Assembly: GCA_942493075.1 (NCBI GenBank)
Contig: OW818681.1
Location: forward strand, 5,580,001 to 5,644,000
DNA from: JBBQYD01 sp942493075
Lineage (GTDB): Bacteria > Verrucomicrobiota > Verrucomicrobiia > Limisphaerales > UBA8199
DNA length: 64,000 nt
Direction of reading: 5' to 3'
Shown here: positions 8,771-16,459 of the stretch, in pieces
Layout: every line of letters starts with the position of its first letter
How positions within the stretch are numbered: the stretch's first letter is position 1
The notes under the pieces: model-generated
Told to the model about the DNA's origin: nothing
Database searches by the model: none
Seen by the model: the letters and a program-made list of their open reading frames with translations, nothing else
Position numbers and translations under genes: made by a program

Positions 8771-9658
8771 ATGCAACGAAGTCTCCGGTCGCTGACGTCA
8801 AACCTGCTCATTCTTGCCCTGGTCTCTCTCCTGAGTATCACCAGCCTGGCCGAGCATGCTCCGATCAAACGGAAAATGCTTTTGAAGGGCAAAGTCACGT
8901 TTACGAACCTGGGGAAGTTCGAGTCCTCGACACCGGGTTCGCGCCAGGGGGCGGCCATTTTCCAGAAGTACCTCTTTCAGGGGCACGACAAAGCCAAGTG
9001 CGATATTTTCGATTTCACCACGGGCAAGCTGCTCAAAACCTCCCCCGCGCAGCCGGACATCCCGGCGAACCATCTCAACACGATCGGTTTTCTGCCAGAC
9101 CGCTATTATGCGCCGACCGATGCGTTTCCGTTGCTTTATGTATCGGAAAACAACTCCCGTTTCATCACGGTCAATCGGCTGGCTTCTCTGAATGACTCCT
9201 TTGAGGCGGTGCAACGGATCGAGCTTCCTGAGCAGATCGGTCACTACCTGAACGCGGTGTATGACACCAGGAAGGGATTCATCTATACGATTTGTTTCAA
9301 GAACAAGAGCTGGCGCACTGCCGCGGACAACAACTGCCTGCTCGTGTCGAAGCTGCGGCTCCCAAAGGTGAGCGAGGGGAACGTGACACTGACCAATGTG
9401 ATCAGCCAGTTTGAACTGCCGTTTCATACCGCCACCCAGGGGGCGTTCTTCAGCGACGGCCTTATAGTGCATGGTTTCGGCATCAACACGGGGGCACACG
9501 ACAGCCTTGTAATCATCGATCCGGCAAAGAAGGCAATTGTTCGCGAATTCGATACTCACGACATTTTTCGCGATGAGATCGAAGGTGTGACGGCCTATGA
9601 CGGCGCGGTGATCGTTACGTTGCAGCACGGAGATGTGTTTCGGGTCGATTTCAAGTAA
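8771..9658 (+). CDS. Secreted hypothetical protein, propeller-like
   Basis: The 295-residue product has an N-terminal hydrophobic signal (LTSNLLILALVSLLSITSLA). The mature part has repeated short strands with aspartate and glycine turns (KCDIFDFTTGKLL, GFIYTICFKN, DSLVIIDPAKKAIVREFD), resembling an irregular beta-propeller. No catalytic motif is visible. It is followed after 15 bases by the HAD phosphatase gene, which suggests cotranscription. Confidence 0.6.
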   Translation: MQRSLRSLTSNLLILALVSLLSITSLAEHAPIKRKMLLKGKVTFTNLGKFESSTPGSRQGAAIFQKYLFQGHDKAKCDIFDFTTGKLLKTSPAQPDIPANHLNTIGFLPDRYYAPTDAFPLLYVSENNSRFITVNRLASLNDSFEAVQRIELPEQIGHYLNAVYDTRKGFIYTICFKNKSWRTAADNNCLLVSKLRLPKVSEGNVTLTNVISQFELPFHTATQGAFFSDGLIVHGFGINTGAHDSLVIIDPAKKAIVREFDTHDIFRDEIEGVTAYDGAVIVTLQHGDVFRVDFK

Positions 9659-9673
9659 AGCCAAAGAATCTTC

Positions 9674-10393
9674 ATGAGCATCCGCCTGATCGCGCTGGAC
9701 ATGGATGGAACCATCACCCAGCACAAAACCCCGCTCGGTCCCGCAAACCGCCATGCACTTGACCTGCTTCGCCAGAAGTACCGCCTCGTCATGGTGGGTG
9801 CAGGCAGTTGCATGCGCATTCACAACCAGCTCGAGCGTTACCCCATCGATGTCATTGGTTGTTACGGCATGGAATTCTCACGATATGATGAGGACAAGCA
9901 AACGCTGGTCATTACCGAGAAGACGCGGATTCCTGTCGTGGATCGCGAAGTCATCATTGAGAAAGCGCGTGTCCTGCGCGAGCGTTTCGGATTCACGCAA
10001 TACACGGGCGACAGCGTCGAATTTCACGACTCCGGGATGTTGACCTTTGCGTTACTGGGGACGAAGGCAGCTATCCAGGATAAACTGGCGTTTGACCCTG
10101 ACCGGTCCCGCCGCAAACCGGCTTACCCGGCTGTCTGCGAGGCGTTCGCTGAATACACTACGTTTATTGGAGGCTCCAGCTCGTTCGATATCGTGCCGCA
10201 GCCGTATAACAAACTGTATGCGCTCGACAAGTATTGCGGACTTCACGGTTACCGTCACGACGAAGTCGTGTTTATCGGAGACGATTACGGCCCGGGAGGG
10301 AACGATGAGCAGGTGTTTGCTTCCGATATCCGCTGCCTAAAGGTCGATAACTACCAGGATTTCCCGTCGATCACGGCACCGCTCCTGGGATGA
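9674..10393 (+). CDS. HAD-superfamily phosphatase (phosphomannomutase/Cof-like)
   Basis: The 239-residue protein has the HAD motif I DMDGT (residues 9-13, nucleophile Asp9 and acid Asp11) and a C-terminal motif IV, GDDYGPGGNDE. The order and size match the class IIB HAD fold with a C2 cap, as in Cof-type sugar phosphatases and eukaryote-like phosphomannomutase (compare FSRYDEDK and SSSFDIVPQPYNK). The substrate is likely a sugar phosphate. It sits 15 bases after a secreted protein gene. Confidence 0.8.
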   Translation: MSIRLIALDMDGTITQHKTPLGPANRHALDLLRQKYRLVMVGAGSCMRIHNQLERYPIDVIGCYGMEFSRYDEDKQTLVITEKTRIPVVDREVIIEKARVLRERFGFTQYTGDSVEFHDSGMLTFALLGTKAAIQDKLAFDPDRSRRKPAYPAVCEAFAEYTTFIGGSSSFDIVPQPYNKLYALDKYCGLHGYRHDEVVFIGDDYGPGGNDEQVFASDIRCLKVDNYQDFPSITAPLLG

Positions 10394-10535
10394 TCAAGCC
10401 TCCACAGATTTCTCAGATGCGCGCAGATGGTGAGAGCCAAGTTCCGAAGGAACGGTTGAACCTTCATCTGCGATCATCTGCGCAATCTGCGGATGATTCT
10501 CTCCGACGTCGATATGTTGAACGAGGGGATCGCTC
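10394..10535. repeat. CCACAGATT-family inverted repeat
   Basis: The motif CCACAGATTTCTCAGATG (10399-10416) and its inverted partner CATCTGCGCAATCTGCGG (10477-10494) could fold into a long imperfect hairpin between two convergent genes. The same motif family appears near 2375-2445, 6710, 16270 and 26408. It may serve as a bidirectional terminator. Confidence 0.55.
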
Positions 10536-11792
10536 TTATAACGTAAACTGCGGAATCTTCAGGGTCTCTCCGTCCTTCATGGCGGAGAGATGGGCATAGT
10601 AGCCTGGGACGGTCATGTTCAAGGCGTCGATCACCCCCACCTTGGGTTTGCGCCCGAGAAGAATCGAGTCAACGAAATCGGTCGTGAGATACCCGTGAGA
10701 GCCGCCGTGACCTCCTGCCGAGACTCCCGGGGGCAGGGCCGGTTTTCTGATTTGGAGGCCCTTATCCAAAGCCTGTGTGAGCCGCTCTCTTCCGTTGTCA
10801 TCACCCACAAAACCGTCGTACCCCGGTTTGTTATGGGAATTATAGCCGGCATATTCTCCGCGAATGCGTCCTGCCTCGAGGTACTCACCCTGGGAATAGC
10901 AGACCATCATGCGAGAGAGGCCGCCTTCACGGGTGCGGAACGTGCCGACTTCCGAGGTAAAGACATTGCCGATGGCATTGGGCTTCCAGTTCTTCTTATC
11001 GAAAGGCGCCGTGCCGTGGCATGACACCTCGACAAAGCTGCCGTGAGTCACCCCCACATAGTACGCGGTGGCGTGCGTCGGATACCACATGGGGCACCCG
11101 TTCTTACGCCAATCCTTATAGGAAGCCATGGCGCCATCGCCGACTGATTTCGGGTGGCAGTATTCGCCTTCGGAATAAACAATCCGGCCAAAGACGTCTG
11201 CCGCATAAAGCTTCTCCATGGCATAAAGGTCATCGTGAAATGTCGATGTCTCATACATGGCGTACACCAATCCTGGATTCTTTTTGACGCATTCAAGCAG
11301 CCGTTGCGCGTCCTCGATATCGCCGCGGAAAGCGGGAACTGCGGTGCAAACATGTTTTCCATGATTGAGCACCTCGATGCAATGTCTGGCATGCGACGGA
11401 GCGTCGGTGGCCACGAAGATCGCCTCAATCTTGTCGTCCTTCACCATCTCCTCCAGAGAAGGGTAGGTTTTGCTGCAATTGACGCGCTTGGCCAGGGCCG
11501 CACAGCGGTCCGGGATCAAATCACTCACCGCAACCACTTCGACATTGGGGTGATGCTGGAATTCGAACGCGGCCGAGAACTTGCACTCGCCGTAACCCAC
11601 CAGGCCAACCCGGATCTTGCGGTCGCTGTACGGCTTCCAGGCATTGGTCTTATCGAAGTCGGTTTGCGTTTGATCGAACCCAGGGATGACCTTTTGGTCG
11701 GCAGCTTTGAGCTGGGTGACGGCCGCCGGGGCGGCGATGAGGGCGGTGGCAGTGGTGCCAAGGAACGAACGGCGGGTTAGTCGATTGTTCAT
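10536..11792 (-). CDS. Tat-exported Gfo/Idh/MocA family oxidoreductase
   Basis: The 418-residue protein starts with a twin-arginine signal (RRSFLGTTATALIAAPAA), so it is folded in the cytoplasm, probably with bound NAD(P), and then exported. The Rossmann segment is IRVGLVGYG (60-68). Where most members have the catalytic EKP lysine motif, this one reads CTAVPA (149-154), so the usual catalytic lysine is missing. A similar replacement is known in the GH109 glycosidase branch, which uses NAD in hydrolysis. The C-terminal half carries GGHGGSHGYLTTDFVDSI, typical of the exported planctomycete/verrucomicrobial group. It lies 93 bases upstream of the two-domain esterase on the opposite side of its promoter region. 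Confidence 0.85.
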   Translation of the reverse strand: MNNRLTRRSFLGTTATALIAAPAAVTQLKAADQKVIPGFDQTQTDFDKTNAWKPYSDRKIRVGLVGYGECKFSAAFEFQHHPNVEVVAVSDLIPDRCAALAKRVNCSKTYPSLEEMVKDDKIEAIFVATDAPSHARHCIEVLNHGKHVCTAVPAFRGDIEDAQRLLECVKKNPGLVYAMYETSTFHDDLYAMEKLYAADVFGRIVYSEGEYCHPKSVGDGAMASYKDWRKNGCPMWYPTHATAYYVGVTHGSFVEVSCHGTAPFDKKNWKPNAIGNVFTSEVGTFRTREGGLSRMMVCYSQGEYLEAGRIRGEYAGYNSHNKPGYDGFVGDDNGRERLTQALDKGLQIRKPALPPGVSAGGHGGSHGYLTTDFVDSILLGRKPKVGVIDALNMTVPGYYAHLSAMKDGETLKIPQFTL

Positions 11793-11885
11793 ACGGTCTG
11801 GTGCAGATATATAATCAGGGACTGTAACGAACGTCTATCGATCAAACGGTGGGACGTGTTCAATTCCCGCTAAATCGGCGCATTT

Positions 11886-13946
11886 TTATTTACAGTTCTC
11901 GATGTCCGATTTCGTGGAGTAGTTTTTGATCAGTTCCACGACCGGGGTGGGATCGTCCAGCCCATGCGGATGGTGCCCGCCCCCGGGCTTGTGAAAGACC
12001 TGAATCGTGCCTCCGAGCGCCTTGTATCGCTGCTCGACAATGGCCGAATTGGCCTCCGGCGGCACAGCGTTATCCGCATCTCCGACGACGTGGATGAGCG
12101 GGATCCCGGCCTTGGCCAATGGTTCCAGGTTGTCGATGGGATTGCCCCGATACGCTCTCGCCTCCGCCTCATCCTTAAAGCCGTAAAGTTCCAACAGGGC
12201 TTTGACCCCTTCCGGGCTCCGGGCACCCTTCGTCACGCCCATCGGCCAGCTTTTGAAATCGCACACCGGCGCGTCGCCGTAGATGCAGATCACCCGCTCG
12301 GGATGGGCCGCCGCAAAACGATAGGCGTAAAGGCCCCCGCGGCTGACGCCGGTCAACGTGCCCTTGGAGTTCAGCCCCTTGCTGACGATATGCTGATAGA
12401 AGGCCTCCATGTTCGTTAAGGCCGGCGGGCTGGCGAGCGACATCGTGCCGACCTCGATGTGAATATAGTAGAATCCCGCTTTGAGAAAGTGATCCGTCCC
12501 GGTGCGCTCGGCAAAGGCATCCGGCCATTCAGTGCACCAAACCCAATGATTGCCGAGGCGCGGAGTTTTAGGTGTCACCACCCAGGCGGCGCAGCCATTG
12601 ATCTTGAAATGGTGCCGCACACAGCCGTGCCAGGTATCGGTGCGCTCGGCCTGCCAGCCGATTTCTTTGTTAAAAGCGCGATCCGTGAAAGCCAGGTAGC
12701 ACTGCCAATCATAGGGCGCGATTCCGTGTTCAAAGGGACGGCGGTGATAGGCCAGGTGTGTGCCTATCGAGGGTGCCATCTCCGGCGGCCATTCTGTTGC
12801 AGGCAATCCCGGGTGTCCCAGGAACTTCCAGACCGGTTCGGCGGCCTTCATGCTCAGGAACTCCCCGTAGGGATCAAACCATTGGCCGGGGAAACTTGAG
12901 ACATAGACTTTGCGGGGGGCGCAGGCTGCCACCAGCATGTGCTGATCGAAGGGCATGGAGTCTTCGTTGTCGCTGTATTTCCTGAAATTGCCGCAGAACC
13001 AGTAGGGAAACATCTCGTTTTGCGTCGAAACGTTCTCGCCGTAGTCGCGCTTGGCCAGGGGGACGCCGCCGCCGCCGGTTTGATTGGGGATTACCACGGC
13101 AAACCTGTCGTCTTTGGCGCCGGCCAGAAGAGCTGTTTTGGCCAGGCGCGAGCACCCGATAACCGCCACGCGATGGCGGTCGATGCCCGGCTCGCGCTCC
13201 AGCATATCCATGCCGCGAATCAATGCCCATGCCCACGCTGAAATGGCGGTGGTGTTATCACCCACCCCGGGAGTCGATGGCGGGAACAGCACATGAACCC
13301 CGTTTGTGTAGAGGTCCTTGTCGTCCGGTGCCACATCTCCATAACACGCCGTGGCCAGCGCGTAGCCGCGTGTGATCAGCATCTCTACCGGCCAGGTCCT
13401 GGAATCCATTCCCCGGCTCTTCTCCACCGCACGGTGATTGGTAACAAAATGCTTCGGATCGTTGCTCAGCCAGCCCTCGCAGAGCCGGATGGCGGGATCG
13501 GCATCAATCTCCTGGTTCCCATGATAATTCAGGCCAATGAACGCTGGGACCGGCCCCCGGGCCTGCTTTGGGATAAACAGAATCCAATCGATCTTCGGCC
13601 CCGTGTTTGTGGCGTTGAACCACATGCGGATCTGTTTGCGCGTAGCCCGTCCGCCCAGGATGTCGCTCGTCTCAAGTATCTCCAGGCGCATCACAGACGG
13701 CGGTGGTGGAATCAGCCCATACATCTGGTCCTCGAAGATGCTGAGAATCTCGGCCCGGCGCTTCGGCCACTGCGCGGGGGAGGTCAGCTTCGTTCCATCC
13801 ACGAATGTGAGCGGATCCGGGAGCGTGTAGGGGGCCACTTTGGATTCGTCGTAGTTCGGCGGCCGTGCGATGAGAGTCGTAACCAGCAGACCGCAGATTG
13901 GCATCATCACACAACGAGCGGCGATTCGAGGAAGAGCTGCGTGCAT
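11886..13946 (-). CDS. Two-domain esterase: CE15-type glucuronoyl esterase plus alpha/beta hydrolase
   Basis: The 686-residue secreted protein joins two hydrolases. Residues about 40-410 look like carbohydrate esterase family 15, which cuts lignin-glucuronoxylan ester bonds: nucleophile motif GCSRLAK (Ser256), an APRKVYVSS segment, and the end motif HLAYHRRPFEHGIAPYDW with the expected histidine near 397. Residues about 420-686 form a second alpha/beta hydrolase with GVSRGGL (Ser525), an acid in VVGDADNAVPP and a His in GGGHHPHG. The CE15 acidic position is not obvious: the region reads IPNQTGGGG where characterised members have an SGxGG context. Its neighbours suggest hemicellulose or pectin use. 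Confidence 0.78.
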   Translation of the reverse strand: MHAALPRIAARCVMMPICGLLVTTLIARPPNYDESKVAPYTLPDPLTFVDGTKLTSPAQWPKRRAEILSIFEDQMYGLIPPPPSVMRLEILETSDILGGRATRKQIRMWFNATNTGPKIDWILFIPKQARGPVPAFIGLNYHGNQEIDADPAIRLCEGWLSNDPKHFVTNHRAVEKSRGMDSRTWPVEMLITRGYALATACYGDVAPDDKDLYTNGVHVLFPPSTPGVGDNTTAISAWAWALIRGMDMLEREPGIDRHRVAVIGCSRLAKTALLAGAKDDRFAVVIPNQTGGGGVPLAKRDYGENVSTQNEMFPYWFCGNFRKYSDNEDSMPFDQHMLVAACAPRKVYVSSFPGQWFDPYGEFLSMKAAEPVWKFLGHPGLPATEWPPEMAPSIGTHLAYHRRPFEHGIAPYDWQCYLAFTDRAFNKEIGWQAERTDTWHGCVRHHFKINGCAAWVVTPKTPRLGNHWVWCTEWPDAFAERTGTDHFLKAGFYYIHIEVGTMSLASPPALTNMEAFYQHIVSKGLNSKGTLTGVSRGGLYAYRFAAAHPERVICIYGDAPVCDFKSWPMGVTKGARSPEGVKALLELYGFKDEAEARAYRGNPIDNLEPLAKAGIPLIHVVGDADNAVPPEANSAIVEQRYKALGGTIQVFHKPGGGHHPHGLDDPTPVVELIKNYSTKSDIENCK

Positions 13947-14181
13947 GGCCTGATGGCATATCTCAGTACCGCGTTTTCCGCAAGAGAATGGAAGGCAGGA
14001 TGGGTGCGACGGGTATAGTTAAAAGTGGGTGAGCGACGCAACAAAATGAAAGGGAACTCCACGAGATTCATGAACCCATCTAGCTGTCTGAAAAGGGGGC
14101 CCTACGAAGCCCTAACCCGATCGGATGTGAGCCCTTTCCGCACCTTAAATTTGTCCCGGAAGGGACAGATTAAAAAGCCAA

Positions 14182-14307
14182 ATGCTTCAGTCTGAAGCAT
14201 GGGGGCCGCAACCAGAATGGTTGCCAGAGAGTAGTCGGAGGTCGCAACGAAGTGGAGACCTCCGGTTAAGTCGCAGATTGGATTTGCACCCCGGAACCGG
14301 GGTGCTA
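14182..14307 (-). repeat. Multi-hairpin repeat, family 1, copy D (inverted)
   Basis: Reading the minus strand, the order matches copy C: hairpin GCACCCCGGTTCCGGGGTGC, hairpin CCGGAGGT...ACCTCCG, hairpin GGCAACC...GGTTGC, then a perfect palindrome ATGCTTCAGtCTGAAGCAT at 14182-14200. Copy C keeps only the first half of that last palindrome. It lies immediately upstream of the transposase remnant and in the opposite orientation to copy B. Confidence 0.75.
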
Positions 14308-14308
14308 G

Positions 14309-14470
14309 AACATTCCCTCGATCTTTTCCGTGAGTTGGACGCATGCGAAATCCGTAAGCCAATACATCCAAACACAGGAGCAACATCACGCTCGAACTCC
14401 TTTTATCGAAGAGCTGAAGAGATTGCTTGAGAAGAATGGTGTTTCTTACGACCCGGAGTATTTGGAATGA
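14309..14470 (+). pseudogene. 3' remnant of a Y1 (REP-associated) tyrosine transposase
   Basis: The frame ending at 14470 reads FSVSWTHAKSVSQYIQTQEQ, then HHARTPFIEELKRLLEKNGV and SYDPEYLE. This is the end of the Y1/IS200-like REP-associated transposase family, whose usual ending is a YI-x-x-Q-x-x-HH motif followed by F-x-E-E, LL-x-x-x-GV-x-Y/F-D and a terminal Y-L/V. A stop at 14306 and the repeat just upstream show that the first two thirds, with the HUH motif and catalytic tyrosine, are gone. It lies between inverted copies D and B of repeat family 1. Confidence 0.7.
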
Positions 14471-14482
14471 ACCCCCATGGTT

Positions 14483-14557
14483 CTGGCACCCCGTCCCGGG
14501 GTGCTGAATCGAGCTCCTGTTAACCGGAGGTCTCCGCTACGCTACGACGCTCCGGCT
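14483..14557 (+). repeat. Multi-hairpin repeat, family 1, copy B (split by IS110)
   Basis: This copy runs from GGCACCCCgtcccGGGGTGC through CCGGAGGT...CTCCGGCT and then stops abruptly. Its missing right part (ACT...TGCCAAGCC...GGCTTGG) appears at 16184-16213, on the far side of the IS110 element. Confidence 0.7.
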
Positions 14558-14873
14558 TATAGCTATCCCGGAGTTATTCACCGAAGCGAGGAGACCGTGT
14601 CGGTTTCTGTCCCCGCAGCTTCGGTGAATAACTCCGCGGCAACCATCCTTGTCATGAACGCGAATAGGATTTCCCATAGGGAAAACACGCATCACCCGGC
14701 TACGAATTCTCCGGCTCGGCTCACGAGGCCTAAGAGTAGTCCTTCGAGCCGGGCGATGCGCTGGTCGCCTAACGAATACTCAGTGACAGACCGCCCTAGT
14801 GGCAGGTCTCACTATAAGCCCTTCGATGCGGCCAGTCTGCGTGTTTTTTAAACCTATAAATGAACCAAGTGCT
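14558..14873 (+). ncRNA. Candidate IS110 bridge RNA region
   Basis: The non-coding 5' end of IS110 element 1 contains a perfect 18-bp inverted repeat (GGAGTTATTCACCGAAGC at 14570-14587 with its complement at about 14616-14633), then a second structured block around CGGCTCGG...CCTTCGAGCCGGG (14711-14757). Bridge RNAs of IS110 recombinases are encoded in this position and have hairpins whose loops match donor and target. The exact ends and guide loops cannot be assigned by eye. Confidence 0.5.
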
Positions 14874-16166
14874 ATGAACGAACCAAATGATATCACATCG
14901 GCTCCCGAGTTCGCGGCGTTTATCGGTATCGACTGGGCGGACCAAACACACGCCTTCTCCCTTCTGCCCTCCGGAGCGAAGCGTAAGGAAACCGGAGTCT
15001 TGGAGCAAAAACCCGAACTCATCGGCGCTTGGGTGGCTAAACTGCGCGAGCGCTTCGGGGGACACAACATTGCTGTGGCTGTTGAACAATCGCGCGGCGC
15101 GCTCATCCACGCCCTCCTGGACTACGATTTTCTGGTGATCTATCCGATCCACCCGACGACCGTCGCCAAGTTCCGGGAGGCCTTCAAGTTCAGCGGTGCC
15201 AAAAGCGATCCGCTCGATACCGACCAGATCCTGGAGATACTCGTCAAACATCTCGATCTGCTCAAACCCTTCAAACCGGATACTCAGGAGACCAGGCTGC
15301 TGAGCCGGCTCGTTGCAGACCGCCGCAACGCAGTGGATCATCGCACCGGTTTTATTCAGGGGCTTCAGGCTTCATTAAAGGAGTATTTCCCGCAGGCACT
15401 AGACATTCTCCAGCATAACGTCAGCTCGTGCCTGGCGGCTGATTTCCTCAAGAAGTGGCCGAACTTCCCAGCGTTTCAGCAGGCCAAGCCCAGCACGATA
15501 ACGCGGTTCTTTTACGGGCATAATGTACGCAGCCCAAAAGCCATCAAGAAGGTGCTTGAGATCGCCAAGAAGTCTCAGGCCTTAACCACCGATGCAGCAA
15601 TCGTGACAAGTGGCACCGAGGTAAGCCGGATGTATTCGGATCTCATCCAAACGCTTAATGCGCGCATTGAAGAATACGAGCGAGCCATCGAGAAAGTCTT
15701 CCACAATCATCCGGAGTCCAAGTGGGTGGGCGGATTGCCCGGAGCTGGGGCAAGTCTGGCTCCACGGCTCCTGGTGGCCTTTGGGACGGATCGGTCGCGC
15801 TTTGAGACTGCTGAAAACATGCAGAGCTTCTGCGGCATAGCGCCTGTGACCCGGAGCAGTGGCAACTCAAGAGCCGTTTACATGCGCAGGGCTTGTCCGA
15901 AGTTCATGAAACAAACCTTCCATGAATTTGCTCGACTATCAGCAACCAGATCAGAGTGGGCGCGCAACTACGTCGAATACTACACAAAGAAAGGAAAGAA
16001 GTTCCACGCGATCATCCGAGCACTGGCCTTCAAGTGGATACGAATCCTATTCCAATGCTGGAAGACGCAGACGCCGTATGACGAGAAAAAGTACATGGAA
16101 GTGCTCCGCAAACGCGGTTCACAATATGCAAAAGTCTTACCAGAAAAATCTCATGAAACCATTTGA
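14874..16166 (+). CDS. IS110-family transposase
   Basis: The 430-residue protein has the N-terminal RuvC-like DEDD domain: IGIDWADQTHAF near residue 16, VAVEQSRG, and the Asp pair in SDPLDTDQI. The C-terminal Transposase_20 domain contains LPGAGASLAPRLL and FCGIAPVTRSSGNS, with the serine expected to attack DNA. It starts at 14874 rather than at the upstream in-frame ATG, because the domain begins there and the upstream part belongs to the structured non-coding region. It appears intact. Confidence 0.92.
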   Translation: MNEPNDITSAPEFAAFIGIDWADQTHAFSLLPSGAKRKETGVLEQKPELIGAWVAKLRERFGGHNIAVAVEQSRGALIHALLDYDFLVIYPIHPTTVAKFREAFKFSGAKSDPLDTDQILEILVKHLDLLKPFKPDTQETRLLSRLVADRRNAVDHRTGFIQGLQASLKEYFPQALDILQHNVSSCLAADFLKKWPNFPAFQQAKPSTITRFFYGHNVRSPKAIKKVLEIAKKSQALTTDAAIVTSGTEVSRMYSDLIQTLNARIEEYERAIEKVFHNHPESKWVGGLPGAGASLAPRLLVAFGTDRSRFETAENMQSFCGIAPVTRSSGNSRAVYMRRACPKFMKQTFHEFARLSATRSEWARNYVEYYTKKGKKFHAIIRALAFKWIRILFQCWKTQTPYDEKKYMEVLRKRGSQYAKVLPEKSHETI

Positions 16167-16459
16167 CGGGACTGCTCAGGGGACTACTCTCTGCCAAGCC
16201 TTCGGCTTGGACTGTCCAAACTCCCATCACCTGTCCCTCTGGGAGAGAGCGAGGCGATCCGCGGATGAATGTTGAAACCTCCACAGATAACTCAGAAGAC
16301 GTCCAGAGCATTGAAAATCATTGAATAACTATTTCCTCGCCAGCCCAGCATCCATTTGAAAGTCTGACCCGGATAGCACATGAATATTTTGCTGCAAGCC
16401 CTGTCTCAAACTGAGTTTGCGGCTCAGCGCAGTCGATTCCGGAAAGAAAGCGAGAACAA
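16167..16459. repeat. Right part of split repeat and CCACAGAT motif
   Basis: From 16184 the right half of repeat family 1 resumes with GCCAAGCCttcGGCTTGG. CCTCCACAGATAACTCAGA at 16267-16285 is a member of the CCACAGAT family. No gene is visible before the GDPD gene. Confidence 0.55.

Larger units (their letters stand above)
14558..16184 (+). mobile_element. IS110-family insertion sequence 1
   Basis: The borders are inferred from the split repeat: the left part of a family 1 copy ends in CCGGCT at 14557 and the right part resumes at ACTCTCTGCCAAGCC from about 16184. A CT dinucleotide at both junctions could be the recombination core. The element is about 1.63 kb, with no terminal inverted repeats, as usual for IS110. 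It has a long 5' non-coding region (about 316 bases), then the transposase, and a very short 3' end. That layout fits the IS110 subgroup, in which the 5' region encodes the bridge RNA. Confidence 0.7.

Noticed and set aside
8798..9823. A 341-codon minus-strand frame
   Set aside because: It is antisense to the secreted protein and the start of the HAD phosphatase, both of which have convincing protein features.
14600..14860. CRISPR array
   Set aside because: The repeats here are inverted pairs, not evenly spaced direct repeats, and no cas gene is present anywhere in the window.
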